Part shown: piece after piece, positions 33,208 to 41,587 of the stretch
Layout: every line of letters begins with the position of its first letter
Numbering within the stretch: the stretch's first letter is position 1
Assembly (NCBI GenBank): GCA_036501535.1
Contig: DASYAE010000021.1
Coordinates: 1-64,000 of the forward strand
From: DASYAE01 sp036501535
Lineage (GTDB): Bacteria; Actinomycetota; Actinomycetes; Streptomycetales; Catenulisporaceae
Length of the DNA stretch: 64,000 bases
Reading direction: 5' to 3'
Notes under the pieces: generated by a model
The model's input: the letters and a program-made list of their open reading frames with translations, nothing else
Told to the model about the DNA's origin: nothing
The model's database searches: none
Program-made: the position numbers and the translations under genes

Positions 33208-34623
33208 ATGACCGTACTGATCAAGAACGGCCTCGTGGTCACCGCGGCCGACGAGGTGAACGCCGACGTGCTGGTCGACGGCGAGCAGGTGGCGGCCCTG
33301 GCGGCGAGCGGCAGCGCGGCGGCCGAGTCCTGGGCCGCCGGCGCCGAGAAGGTGCTCGACGCCACCGGCCTCTACGTCATCCCGGGCGGCGTCGACGCGC
33401 ATACGCACATGGAGATGCCCTTCGGCGGCACCTACGCATCAGACACCTTCGAGACCGGGACCCGTGCCGCGGCGTGGGGCGGCACCACCACGATCGTCGA
33501 CTTCGCCATCCAGTCGGTCGGCCACGGCCTGCGCGAGGGGCTCGATGCCTGGCACGCCAAGGCCGACGGCAACTGCGCCGTCGACTACGGCTTCCACATG
33601 ATCGTCAGCGACGTGACCGACGAATCGCTCAAGGAGATGGACGCGCTCGTCGGCGAGGGCGTGACCAGCTTCAAGATGTTCATGGCCTATCCGGGCGTGT
33701 TCTACAGCGACGACGGCAGGATCCTGCGGGCGATGCAGCGCGCCGCCGAGAACAGCGGCCTGATCATGATGCACGCGGAGAACGGCATCGCGATCGACGT
33801 GCTGGTCGCGCAGGCGCTCGCGGCCGGCCAGACCGACCCGCGCTACCACGGCGAGGTGCGCCGCGAACTGCTCGAGTCCGAGGCCACGCACCGCGCCATC
33901 CAGCTCGCGCGGGTCGCCGGCTCGCCGCTCTACGTCGTGCACGTCTCGGCGGCCGCGGCCGTGCAGGAGCTGGCCACGGCCCGCGACCTGGGCCTGCCGG
34001 TGTTCGGCGAGACCTGCCCGCAGTACCTGTTCCTGTCCACAGACGACCTGGCCCGCCCCGGCTTCGAGGGCGCGAAGTACGTGTGCAGCACCCCGCTGCG
34101 GCCGGCCGAGCACCAGGCCGCGCTGTGGCGGGCGCTGCGCACGGACGACCTGTCCGTGGTCTCCACCGACCACTGCCCGTTCTGCTTCAAGGGGCAGAAG
34201 GAGCTCGGCCGGGGCGACTTCTCCAAGATCCCGAACGGGATGCCGGGCGTGGAGAACCGGATGGACCTGCTGCACCAAGCGGTGCTCGACGGGCACATCA
34301 CCCGGCGGCGCTGGATCGAGATCGCCTGCGCCACGCCGGCCCGGATGTTCGGGCTCTACCCCAGGAAGGGCACCATCGCCCCCGGCGCGGACGCCGACAT
34401 CGTGCTCTACGACCCGACCGCGCAGCAGACGCTCTCGGCCGAGACGCACCACATGAACGTCGACTACTCGCCGTACGAGGGCCGGGCCATCACCGGCCGG
34501 GCCAGGACGGTGCTCTCCCGCGGCACGGTCGTGGTCGACGGCGGCGAGTGGCTCGGCCGGGCCGGGCACGGCCGGTTCGTGTCCCGCGGCACCTGCCAGT
34601 ACCTCAGCCAGTCCGCCGGCTAG
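33208..34623 (+). CDS. Dihydropyrimidinase/hydantoinase
   Basis: A 471-residue zinc amidohydrolase that opens the ring of dihydrouracil to N-carbamoyl-beta-alanine. Metal ligands are in GGVDAHTHMEMPFGG, the bridging Lys is in GVTSFKMFMAYPG, and the other His are in MMHAENG, YVVHVSAAAA and VSTDHCPFCF. These match D-hydantoinase and dihydropyrimidinase rather than allantoinase. The ATG at 33208 starts at the typical VLIKNGLVV strand. It lies between the ureidopropionase and the F420-type oxidoreductase, in the order of the pathway. Confidence 0.94.
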   Translation: MTVLIKNGLVVTAADEVNADVLVDGEQVAALAASGSAAAESWAAGAEKVLDATGLYVIPGGVDAHTHMEMPFGGTYASDTFETGTRAAAWGGTTTIVDFAIQSVGHGLREGLDAWHAKADGNCAVDYGFHMIVSDVTDESLKEMDALVGEGVTSFKMFMAYPGVFYSDDGRILRAMQRAAENSGLIMMHAENGIAIDVLVAQALAAGQTDPRYHGEVRRELLESEATHRAIQLARVAGSPLYVVHVSAAAAVQELATARDLGLPVFGETCPQYLFLSTDDLARPGFEGAKYVCSTPLRPAEHQAALWRALRTDDLSVVSTDHCPFCFKGQKELGRGDFSKIPNGMPGVENRMDLLHQAVLDGHITRRRWIEIACATPARMFGLYPRKGTIAPGADADIVLYDPTAQQTLSAETHHMNVDYSPYEGRAITGRARTVLSRGTVVVDGGEWLGRAGHGRFVSRGTCQYLSQSAG

Positions 34624-34633
34624 GGGCGACACG

Positions 34634-35629
34634 ATGACGATGGACTTCGGCGTGGTGCTGCAGAACGACCCTCCGGCGCGCCTGGTGATCGACACGATGG
34701 TCGAGGCCGAGCGGCTCGGCTTCACGCACGGCTGGACCTTCGACTCGACGGTGCTGTGGCAGGAGCCGTTCGTCGCCTACGCACGGATCCTGGCCGCCAC
34801 GACCCGGCTGACCGTCGGGCCGCTGGTGACCAACCCGGCCACCCGCGACCCGAGCGTCCTCGCCTCGCTCTTCGCCACCCTCAACGACACCTACGGCAAC
34901 CGGACCGTCTGCGCGATGGGCCGAGGCGACTCGGCGCTGCGGGTGATCGGCCGCAAGCCGGCCACGCTGGCCGAGGTCGCGCGGGTGATGCGGATCGTCA
35001 AGGACCTGGCCGAGGGCCGCGAGGCGGAGCTGAACGGTGTCAAGGTGCGGATGCCGTGGGTGCGCGACGGCTCGCTGCCGGTGTGGCTGGCCGCGTACGG
35101 GCCCAAGGCGCTCAAGCTGGTCGGCGAGCAGGCGGACGGCTTCGTGCTGCAGTGCGCGGACCCGGACATCGCGCGCTGGACCATCGGCTCGGTGCGCGCG
35201 GCCGCCGCGGCGGCCGGCCGGGACCCGGCCGCCATCACGGTCTGCGTCGCAGCCCCCGCATACGTGGGGGAGGACCTGGCGCACCAGCGCGACCAGTGCC
35301 GCTGGTTCGGCGGCATGGTCGGCAACCACGTCGCCGACCTGGTCTCGCGCTACGGGACCGACGGCCCGGTGCCCAAGGCGCTGACCGAGTACATCGCCGG
35401 CCGGGAGGGCTACGACTACAGCCACCACGGCCGGGCCGGCAACCCGAGCGCCGACTTCGTGCCGGACGGCATCGTCGACCGCTTCTGCCTGCTCGGCCCG
35501 GCCGCGGCGCACCGCGAGCGGCTGGCCGAACTGGCCGAGATCGGTGTCGACCAGTTCGCCCTGTACCTGATGCACGATCAGGCCGCGCAGACCATGCAGG
35601 CCTATGGCAGGGATGTCATTACCGGGTAA
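34634..35629 (+). CDS. F420-type luciferase-like oxidoreductase (TIGR03842-like)
   Basis: A 331-residue member of the bacterial luciferase-like family with TIM-barrel fold. VLQNDPPARLVIDTMVEAERLGFTHGWTFDS, RDPSVLASLFATLNDTYGNRTVCAMGRGDSA and LPVWLAAYGPKALKLVGEQADGFVLQC are typical of the F420-dependent group found in pyrimidine operons. Last gene of the operon, 10 bp after dihydropyrimidinase. No NADH- or NADPH-type dihydropyrimidine dehydrogenase (PreA/PreT) is visible, so this enzyme may do the first reductive step. The cofactor is inferred from family, not from a diagnostic residue. Confidence 0.88.
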   Translation: MTMDFGVVLQNDPPARLVIDTMVEAERLGFTHGWTFDSTVLWQEPFVAYARILAATTRLTVGPLVTNPATRDPSVLASLFATLNDTYGNRTVCAMGRGDSALRVIGRKPATLAEVARVMRIVKDLAEGREAELNGVKVRMPWVRDGSLPVWLAAYGPKALKLVGEQADGFVLQCADPDIARWTIGSVRAAAAAAGRDPAAITVCVAAPAYVGEDLAHQRDQCRWFGGMVGNHVADLVSRYGTDGPVPKALTEYIAGREGYDYSHHGRAGNPSADFVPDGIVDRFCLLGPAAAHRERLAELAEIGVDQFALYLMHDQAAQTMQAYGRDVITG

Positions 35630-35657
35630 CAGCAGTCATGGCAGTGCCCATGGCACG

Positions 35658-35690
35658 GTGCCCGGCCGGTCCGCGCGATCGGCCGGGCAC
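35658..35690. terminator. Bidirectional hairpin terminator, 11-bp perfect stem
   Basis: GTGCCCGGCCG and its exact complement CGGCCGGGCAC flank an 11-nt loop. It sits in the 74-bp gap between the convergent pyrimidine operon and methyltransferase, so it can terminate both. Confidence 0.8.
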
Positions 35691-35703
35691 TGGCGTGTCG
35701 GCG

Positions 35704-36522
35704 TCAGGAGGCCGGCCCGGCCAGCGTCGCGGTAGCCGCCTCGGTGGTGAAGTCCAGGGTGAAGCTGCCGCCGGCCGCGTCGATCGCGGCCCCGTAACCC
35801 TCCAGCAGCAGGGCCATCCTGTCCGGCGGCAGGCGGGTGACCCCACCGGTCGTCGGCACCTGGTCCAGGTACTCGTCGCGGCTGTACGTCCACTGCCAGT
35901 CGTAGCGCCACGCCTCCTCCGGCTCGGCGAACGCGCCGGTCTGCCGGATCCCGTCCACGGCCCTGGTGTAAAGCGCCGAGGGGAAGGTCGCGGGCTGCTG
36001 GGTTCGGCCCCGGAACGGCGAGTCGGGCACCACGCGGTCGAAGACCTCGCCGAAGGCGCGCGCCAGTTCGGCCGGGATGTTGTACACGTTCCAGAACAGG
36101 GCGAGCCGGCCGCCGGGCCGCAGCGCCTGCGCCGCCTTGGCCGCTCCGGCGACCGGGTCGATCCAGTGCCAGGTCTGCGCGGCGATCACGGTGTCGAACC
36201 GCCGTCCGGCCGGGTCCCAGTCCTCGAACCTCGCCACCTCGACCTGCAGCCCGCGGGACCGCGCGAAGCCGGCCATCCGCGGATCGGCCTCGACGCCGAG
36301 CACCGAGCTGTCGGCCGCCGCCTCGAACTGCCGGGCCGCGATGCCGGTTCCGCAGCCGACGTCGAGGACGTCGGTCCCGGGGCTGCCGGCCGCGATCCGG
36401 CGCACCAGTGCTTCGGGATAGCGCGGCCGGGACCTGTCGTAGCGCTCTGCGTCGACCCCGAAGGACTCCGCCATCTGCCGGTTCTCGTGCGAGGTCCGGA
36501 CGTGCTCCGGAATAGTGGGCAT
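35704..36522 (-). CDS. Class I SAM-dependent methyltransferase
   Basis: A 272-residue methyltransferase of the UbiE/methyltransferase-11 type. The SAM site is VLDVGCGTGIAARQF near residues 50-64, then VEADPRM and AQTWHWIDPVAGAAKAAQALRPGGRL, a common layout in small-molecule methyltransferases. The ATG at 36522 lies inside the first of two tandem palindromes. It is divergent from a TetR gene, which probably controls it. The substrate is unknown. Confidence 0.88.
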   Translation of the reverse strand: MPTIPEHVRTSHENRQMAESFGVDAERYDRSRPRYPEALVRRIAAGSPGTDVLDVGCGTGIAARQFEAAADSSVLGVEADPRMAGFARSRGLQVEVARFEDWDPAGRRFDTVIAAQTWHWIDPVAGAAKAAQALRPGGRLALFWNVYNIPAELARAFGEVFDRVVPDSPFRGRTQQPATFPSALYTRAVDGIRQTGAFAEPEEAWRYDWQWTYSRDEYLDQVPTTGGVTRLPPDRMALLLEGYGAAIDAAGGSFTLDFTTEAATATLAGPAS

Positions 36523-36551
36523 GAGCCCACTCTAATGGGCGCATGCCCACT
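36514..36551. promoter_or_regulatory. Tandem palindromic operators over the methyltransferase start
   Basis: AGTGGGC-ATGA-GCCCACT (36514-36531) is a perfect inverted repeat. AATGGGC-GCAT-GCCCACT (36534-36551) is a second copy with one mismatch. Their centres are 20 bp apart, about two helical turns. The first copy covers the methyltransferase start codon. Binding by the divergent TetR protein at 36667 is the likely purpose. Confidence 0.7.
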
Positions 36552-36666
36552 AGGCAATCGGGGCGGGCCGTGCCGAAAGAGCGCTACCGACAGATCGGGC
36601 ACACTGGTAGTCCGGCGACCGGGCCGGCGCTACTTCTCAAACGGCCCTAGGAGGCGGGAACAGACC

Positions 36667-37254
36667 GTGCCGACAGGGGTGGCCCTGCGCGATCCGCGCG
36701 AGCAGCTGTTCGGCGCGGCCGAGCGGATCCTGCTGCGCGACGGGCCGAACGCGCTGACCAGCCGCGCGGTCACGGCCGAGGCCGGCTGCGCCAAGGGCGT
36801 GCTGCACCGGCACTTCGCCGACTTCGACACCTTCCTGGTCGAGTTCGCGCTCGAGCGCATCGCGCGCACCGAGGCCCGGGCCATGGCGCTGCTCGACGAC
36901 GCCGGGACCGGCACCGTCACCGGCAACCTCGCGCAGGCGCTGACCGACGTCTTCGGCCCGGTCGACGTGGCCGTCATCGCCCTGATCACCTACCGGGACG
37001 ACCTGCGCGCCCGGCTGCGCCGGATCCGGCAGGCAGACGGCATCCCGCTGATCCGGGACATCGGCGCGATGATCTCCGGCTACCTGACCGCCGAGCGCGA
37101 CCTGGGCCGCGTCGCCGCCGACGCCGACCTCGCCGTGCTCGCCCCGACCCTGCTCGGCGCCGGCCACCTGCGGTTCGCCGACCGGGTGAGCTCGCCGCCC
37201 GGATCGGACACCGTCCGCCGCATGGTCGCCACGATCCTCGGCGGCGCCGTGTAG
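36667..37254 (+). CDS. TetR family regulator, divergent from the methyltransferase
   Basis: A 195-residue TetR-type regulator. The helix-turn-helix is LFGAAERILLRDGPNALTSRAVTAEAGCAKGVLHRHFADFDTFLVEF at residues 15-60. The GTG at 36667 is preceded by AGGAGG at slightly long spacing. The C-terminal domain is not diagnostic. It is the likely ligand-responsive repressor acting at the tandem palindromes 36514-36551. It is convergent with the zinc-module/protease gene, 20 bp away. Confidence 0.87.
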   Translation: MPTGVALRDPREQLFGAAERILLRDGPNALTSRAVTAEAGCAKGVLHRHFADFDTFLVEFALERIARTEARAMALLDDAGTGTVTGNLAQALTDVFGPVDVAVIALITYRDDLRARLRRIRQADGIPLIRDIGAMISGYLTAERDLGRVAADADLAVLAPTLLGAGHLRFADRVSSPPGSDTVRRMVATILGGAV

Positions 37255-37274
37255 GCGTGGCGGCGCGGCAGGCC

Positions 37275-38534
37275 TCAACCGACGATGTAGTAGTCGGCCT
37301 TCGATTCGGGATTCCAGTTCCTGCGCAGATAGCCGTTGGTCATAGGGTCGTACACGCACACCGTGGCGATCTCCTCCGCACTGGTGCCCCGCACGCCGTA
37401 GATGACCGTCCAGTGGTTGCCCTCGCCCTTCAGCACCGCCTTGTCGCCCAGGATCGACTCCACGAGGTCGCCGGTGCTCATCTCCTGGTTCAGGCGGGCC
37501 AGGACCCCGTCCGGGAACACCGGGGAGCCGAACTTCGACCTCACCCGCCCGATCATCTCGGCGTAGCCGGGATTCACGAGGAAGACCTCGTCGACGATCC
37601 GCTGGAGCGGATAGCTGTCGTACGGCGGCGCGGAGACGAGGCTCGCATACGAGGTCCGATACCAGACCACGTCTTCGTCGCTGCTGTCCGCCTGCTCCGA
37701 CATGAGATAGAAGTGCATGCACTCGTAGATCGAGTGATCCTGCTGCGCGCCCCAGAGCATCGCCGTCGCAGCGGCCGCGGCATAACAGAGCATGCCCACC
37801 TGCTTCTTGCCCGACCCGTGGCATCCCGGGATCTCGTAGGCGAACTGGTAGCCGAGCGGCACCGGAACCGGCGGCGCCAGCCTCGACGCCGGCGCGAGGG
37901 CGTACTCGTTGCACTGATCGCACTTGTCGGCTTCTGCGGCGCACTGCGCGCAATACACGAGCACCAGGCGGTCCTCGGGGCGGCCGGAGCACCAGCTGGC
38001 CGCACCGGCCTTGTAGTCGAGCTCGCCATCGGCGGCCGTGTAGACCTCCAGTCCGGACGAGCAGACGGTGCACTCGACGAGCACCTTGGGCGTGGCCTGA
38101 TCCGGAGTCGGGCGCTGCGATGCCGATTCGTTGTCGGCGTCGGGGAAGAGGGCGCTGTCGGCGGAGAACTCGTCGTCGAAGTCGAAGGAGTCGGACTCGA
38201 AGCCCGCGTCGGGCTCGGAGTCCGGGAGCTCGTCGTCCGAGTCGGGCTCGAAGTCGACCGGACGGGACTCGTAGGTCAGGTCCTGCGCCTGTATGGACTG
38301 CGCGATCCGGCGGCGCACGGCGTCCGGGTCGGCGTAGTCCGGGTGCGTGGCCTCGCCCTGGCACTGGAGATCGGTGAGCACGTACAGACACCAGCCCTCG
38401 CCGCCCTCGTCGAGTTCGGCCGCCGCGAAGCGGGCCCAGCACGAGAGGTGCGCCGTGTGCTCCGGATCGGCGCTGCACACGAGCATCGGCTCGTCCGGGT
38501 CGTCAACGTTGCAGCCATCGTAGATGCACGGCAT
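37275..38534 (-). CDS. Zinc-module protein with C-terminal papain-like cysteine protease
   Basis: A 419-residue protein I do not recognise as a known family. Residues 3-58 form a RING- or PHD-like zinc motif: C3, C8, C20, H26/H29, C32, C49, C58. Residues 92-140 are a very acidic linker (Asp/Glu/Ser). Residues 155-208 hold a second zinc site with CTVC, WC182, CAQC and CDQC. The last part is a papain/C39-like protease: Q245 and C250 in KKQVGMLCYAAAAATAML, H374 in GNHWTVIYGV and D396 in VYDP. No signal peptide. It could be a protein-processing or effector enzyme; see findings. Confidence 0.8.
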   Translation of the reverse strand: MPCIYDGCNVDDPDEPMLVCSADPEHTAHLSCWARFAAAELDEGGEGWCLYVLTDLQCQGEATHPDYADPDAVRRRIAQSIQAQDLTYESRPVDFEPDSDDELPDSEPDAGFESDSFDFDDEFSADSALFPDADNESASQRPTPDQATPKVLVECTVCSSGLEVYTAADGELDYKAGAASWCSGRPEDRLVLVYCAQCAAEADKCDQCNEYALAPASRLAPPVPVPLGYQFAYEIPGCHGSGKKQVGMLCYAAAAATAMLWGAQQDHSIYECMHFYLMSEQADSSDEDVVWYRTSYASLVSAPPYDSYPLQRIVDEVFLVNPGYAEMIGRVRSKFGSPVFPDGVLARLNQEMSTGDLVESILGDKAVLKGEGNHWTVIYGVRGTSAEEIATVCVYDPMTNGYLRRNWNPESKADYYIVG

Positions 38535-38717
38535 CGCCCGTCCGCCTCACTCGTCGGCTTCCCATGCCCGGCGTGACGCGCGCCAGGCGCATTGGGAACA
38601 TACGCCGCGCAGCCGGCCCCGAAGAGCGACTATGTGGCGGACTATCGCGCATCCGACGTGCGCTGGCGGTCCCTCAGCCTCGCATCAGTCCCGCATCCGG
38701 CCCGCACTAGCCTTACA

Positions 38718-39410
38718 TCAGTCCCGCACCGCGTCCGGCGAGAGCGCCGAGTTCAGCCACTGCTCGACGCTGGCGATGTGCACCGTGGACCAGGCCCGCG
38801 CCGCCTCGCCGTCCCGGGCGTCCAGCGCGTCGAGGATGGCGCGGTGCTCCGCCAGGGTCCGGGCGGTCGCCCCGCGCTGGGTCAGGCCGCGCCAGATCCG
38901 GGCCCGGGTGGTCGGCCCGGACAGCGTGCCCAGCAGCGAGGCGAGCGCCTTGTTGCCGCAGGCCGACGCGGTGCGCCGGTGGAACTCCAGGTCGTTGGCC
39001 ACCAGCTTGTCGATGCTCGGCTCCGGGCCGAGGCCGTCGAGCAGGTCGCGCAGGTCGGCGATCTCCTCGGCGCCGATCCGGGTCGCCGCCATGGCCATCG
39101 CGGCCGGCTCCAGGATCCGGCGCACCGCGAGGTACTCGAGCACCTCGTCGTCCCGGTGGAAGTCGATCACGAAGCTGAGCGCCTCCAGCAGCAGCGGCGG
39201 CTCGAGGCTGGTGACGTAGGTGCCGTCGCCCTGGCGTACGTCCAGGATGTTGATCAGCGACAGGGCCTTGACGGCCTCGCGCAGCGAGTTGCGCGAAAGG
39301 CCCAGCTCCGCCGCGAGATCCGCCTCCTTCGGCAGCCGGTCGCCCGGCCGCAGCGCGCCGGACACGATCATTTCCTTGATCTTCTCGATCGCCTCATCGG
39401 TGACTGCCAT
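38718..39410 (-). CDS. FadR/GntR family regulator with FCD domain
   Basis: A 230-residue GntR regulator of the FadR branch. The winged helix is AIEKIKEMIVSGALRPGDRLPKEADLAAELGLSRNSLREAVKAL at residues 6-50, then the all-helical FCD ligand domain with Asp/His metal-site residues (DLEFHRRTASACGNKAL, LAEHRAILDALDARDGEAA). I chose the ATG at 39410, behind GGAAGGG. Such regulators often sense uronic or carboxylic acids. It is downstream of the secreted beta-helix protein, with a LacI-like palindrome between them. Confidence 0.9.
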   Translation of the reverse strand: MAVTDEAIEKIKEMIVSGALRPGDRLPKEADLAAELGLSRNSLREAVKALSLINILDVRQGDGTYVTSLEPPLLLEALSFVIDFHRDDEVLEYLAVRRILEPAAMAMAATRIGAEEIADLRDLLDGLGPEPSIDKLVANDLEFHRRTASACGNKALASLLGTLSGPTTRARIWRGLTQRGATARTLAEHRAILDALDARDGEAARAWSTVHIASVEQWLNSALSPDAVRD

Positions 39411-39523
39411 GACGCCCTTCCGGCGGTCCGGCGCGCGGCCGGCCATAGATCGGATCTCTCAGCGAGGTAGGTCCAGTATCGCCAGTCGCGGCCGCGCGGG
39501 CACCCCCAAAGGAGGATCTTCTT

Positions 39524-39535
39524 GGAAGCGCTTCC
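39524..39535. promoter_or_regulatory. LacI-type palindrome GGAAGCGCTTCC
   Basis: A perfect 12-bp palindrome of the LacI operator type (core GCGC), between the end of the beta-helix gene and the start of the GntR gene, both on the minus strand. It suggests sugar-responsive control of the GntR gene. No LacI gene is visible in the window. Confidence 0.5.
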
Positions 39536-39580
39536 CCGCGGCCGCGTCGCCCGGCGGTCGCCCGGACGTGCCCGGCTAGG

Positions 39581-41587
39581 TCACTGCGCCGGCTGCCAGG
39601 ACAGGACCGAGGTGTACGGGGACTGAATCCCGGCCGCGCTGACCAGCGACGACGGGATCTGGCTCGCGCCGGTGATGTTCGTGTTGTCCTCGATCAGGAC
39701 GGATTTGGCGTCGTAGTCGGCCGGGCCGGAGGGCCAGTAGTTGTTCTCGATCTGCAACGGGTCGTAGGTCCCGTTGTCCAGCGTGTAGTTGGTGTGGTTG
39801 CTGCCCCAGGCGTTCGAGCCGACGTCGTACTCGCCGTTGCCGGTGATGGTTATGTAGCTCGCGCCGTTGTCGGTGTAGATCTCGTGCCCGGCGGTGCTCA
39901 CCGAGTCGTGGACGAGGTTCCCGGTGACCTGCTCGCCGTCGGCCAGCGAGCCGCCGGTGATCCCGTTGGTGTAGATGCCGCCGCCGTCGCCGAGCGTCTC
40001 CATCAGGTCGTAGATGAGGTTGTCCGAGATCACGTTGCCGTTGGAGTAGTTCGGCTCGGCGGGCAGGTCCACCTTGTCCGGCCAGCCGCCCCAGCCGATC
40101 GAGATCCCGGTGTACGGAATGTCGTCGATCTGGTTGTTCTGCAGCGTCGAGGTCTCCACATAGCCGACGAGTATCGCCACGCCGCCGTGGTACTCGTCCG
40201 CGATGTTGTAGAAGTGGCTGTCCTTGATCACGTCGCCGCTGGTGTCCTGTTGCGTGCTGGACGGCTCGTTGACGTCCACGCCGCCGAGCTCCAGGCCGTT
40301 GCCGGAGATGTCGGTGAACACGCAGGCGGTCACCGTGTCGTCGCGCGAGCCGTCGCCGAGGTCGAGCCCCGCGGCGCCGAGGTGCACGAAGTAGTCGTGG
40401 TCGAAGTGGATGTTGTGGTCGTAGCCGGCGGTCACGTTGCCCGGCAGCTTGGTCCAGTTGCCGTACGGGCAGGTGCCGCCCGAGACGTACGTGCAGAGGC
40501 CCTGCGTCGCGTAGCCGGTCGTGCCGGTGATGGTGTAGTTGGCCTGGATCTCGGAGAAGCCCGTTCCGGTGTCCGGCGCCGGGTAGCCGGCGTAGGAGAA
40601 CTGGATCCCCTGGAAGCCGATGCTGTGCACCTCGGCCGAGGCGGTCCCGGTGAGCGAGACGAGGGTCTGCAGCACCGGCATCTCGACGTCGGCGGCCGCC
40701 ATCGACTGCCCGGACAGCGGAATGTAGTAGACCGTGTCGCTCGACCGGTCGAGGTACCACTGGCCGGGCTTGGTCAGCAGCGCGTAGGCGTTCTCCACGG
40801 CGGTCGGCGCCTCGGTGACCGATTGGCGGCCGACCAGCTCGACCGTGCGACCGGAGCCGTCGGTGCGCAGCACCCGTTTGGTCGAGTTGTTCCAGCAGGG
40901 CTGTGCCATCGTGATGGCGGTGCCGGTGATCGAGGCGACCGGGCAGCTCGGATCGGTCCAGGCGCCGAGGCCGCCGGAGTAGTCGAAATCGATCTCGCTC
41001 TGGTTGCCCCACGAGGCCATCGGATCGCCGGCGGCCGTGGTGTAGCCGGTCGCGGTCTGCGTCACCGAGACCGGCAGCGCGCCGCCGGCCCGGCTGGCCC
41101 GCACGCCGTTCACGTACAGCTGGCGGGTGTCGACTCCGGCGGGTGCGGGCGCCTGCCAGATGTCGTGTGCCGCGTCGTGCTCGGTCCAGCCGGTGATCTG
41201 CTTCGCGCCGCTGACGACCGGAGCGGCGCCGGACTCGGCCCGCCACCAGATGTCGTCGACGGTGCCCGAGTCGGCGCTGGTGAAGGCGAGCGTGGAGGTG
41301 AGCCGGTAGGTTCCGCCGGCCAGGTAGACGGTGATCTGCCCGGAGTCGGCCTGGTCCACGGCGCGCACCGCGGACTGGGCCTTGGCCAGGGTCTTGAAGG
41401 GACTGCTCGCGCTGGTCCCGGCGTTGCTGTCGCTGCCGGAGGGCGAGACGTAGAAGTCCACTGCGGTCAGCGCGTGTGCGGGCGCGGGAACGGCGAACGC
41501 TGCGATGAGCGTCGCGGCGGTCGCGGCGAGGGCGGTGAGCGGGGTCGTTCGGCGCCGGCGGGGGCCGGGGCGCGTGAATGCGGGCAT
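39581..41587 (-). CDS. Secreted right-handed beta-helix protein, GH141/GH120-like
   Basis: A 668-residue secreted protein with an N-terminal signal peptide (PRRRRTTPLTALAATAATLI, cleavage near APAHA). FYVSPSGSDSNAGTSASSPF, then VYLAGGTYRL and VVSGAKQITGW are typical of beta-helix glycosidases such as GH141 and GH120. LYVNGVRASRAG follows, and many Asn/Gly/Asp-rich short repeats (NQIDDIPYTGISIG, DNLIYDLMETLGDGGGIYT) form the helix rungs. The exact substrate is uncertain (xylan, pectin or fucosides). The ATG at 41587 follows GGAGG-ATCC. It lies upstream of the GntR gene. Confidence 0.85.
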   Translation of the reverse strand: MPAFTRPGPRRRRTTPLTALAATAATLIAAFAVPAPAHALTAVDFYVSPSGSDSNAGTSASSPFKTLAKAQSAVRAVDQADSGQITVYLAGGTYRLTSTLAFTSADSGTVDDIWWRAESGAAPVVSGAKQITGWTEHDAAHDIWQAPAPAGVDTRQLYVNGVRASRAGGALPVSVTQTATGYTTAAGDPMASWGNQSEIDFDYSGGLGAWTDPSCPVASITGTAITMAQPCWNNSTKRVLRTDGSGRTVELVGRQSVTEAPTAVENAYALLTKPGQWYLDRSSDTVYYIPLSGQSMAAADVEMPVLQTLVSLTGTASAEVHSIGFQGIQFSYAGYPAPDTGTGFSEIQANYTITGTTGYATQGLCTYVSGGTCPYGNWTKLPGNVTAGYDHNIHFDHDYFVHLGAAGLDLGDGSRDDTVTACVFTDISGNGLELGGVDVNEPSSTQQDTSGDVIKDSHFYNIADEYHGGVAILVGYVETSTLQNNQIDDIPYTGISIGWGGWPDKVDLPAEPNYSNGNVISDNLIYDLMETLGDGGGIYTNGITGGSLADGEQVTGNLVHDSVSTAGHEIYTDNGASYITITGNGEYDVGSNAWGSNHTNYTLDNGTYDPLQIENNYWPSGPADYDAKSVLIEDNTNITGASQIPSSLVSAAGIQSPYTSVLSWQPAQ

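Noticed and set aside
34756..37254. Long frame that joins the oxidoreductase region to TetR
   Set aside because: Only the last 195 codons match TetR. The rest is out of frame with the oxidoreductase and crosses a terminator.
39522..39626. Plus-strand 34-codon ORF after AAAGGAGG
   Set aside because: The strong ribosome binding-like sequence is attractive, but the ORF is antisense to the end of the beta-helix gene and crosses a palindrome. No other support.
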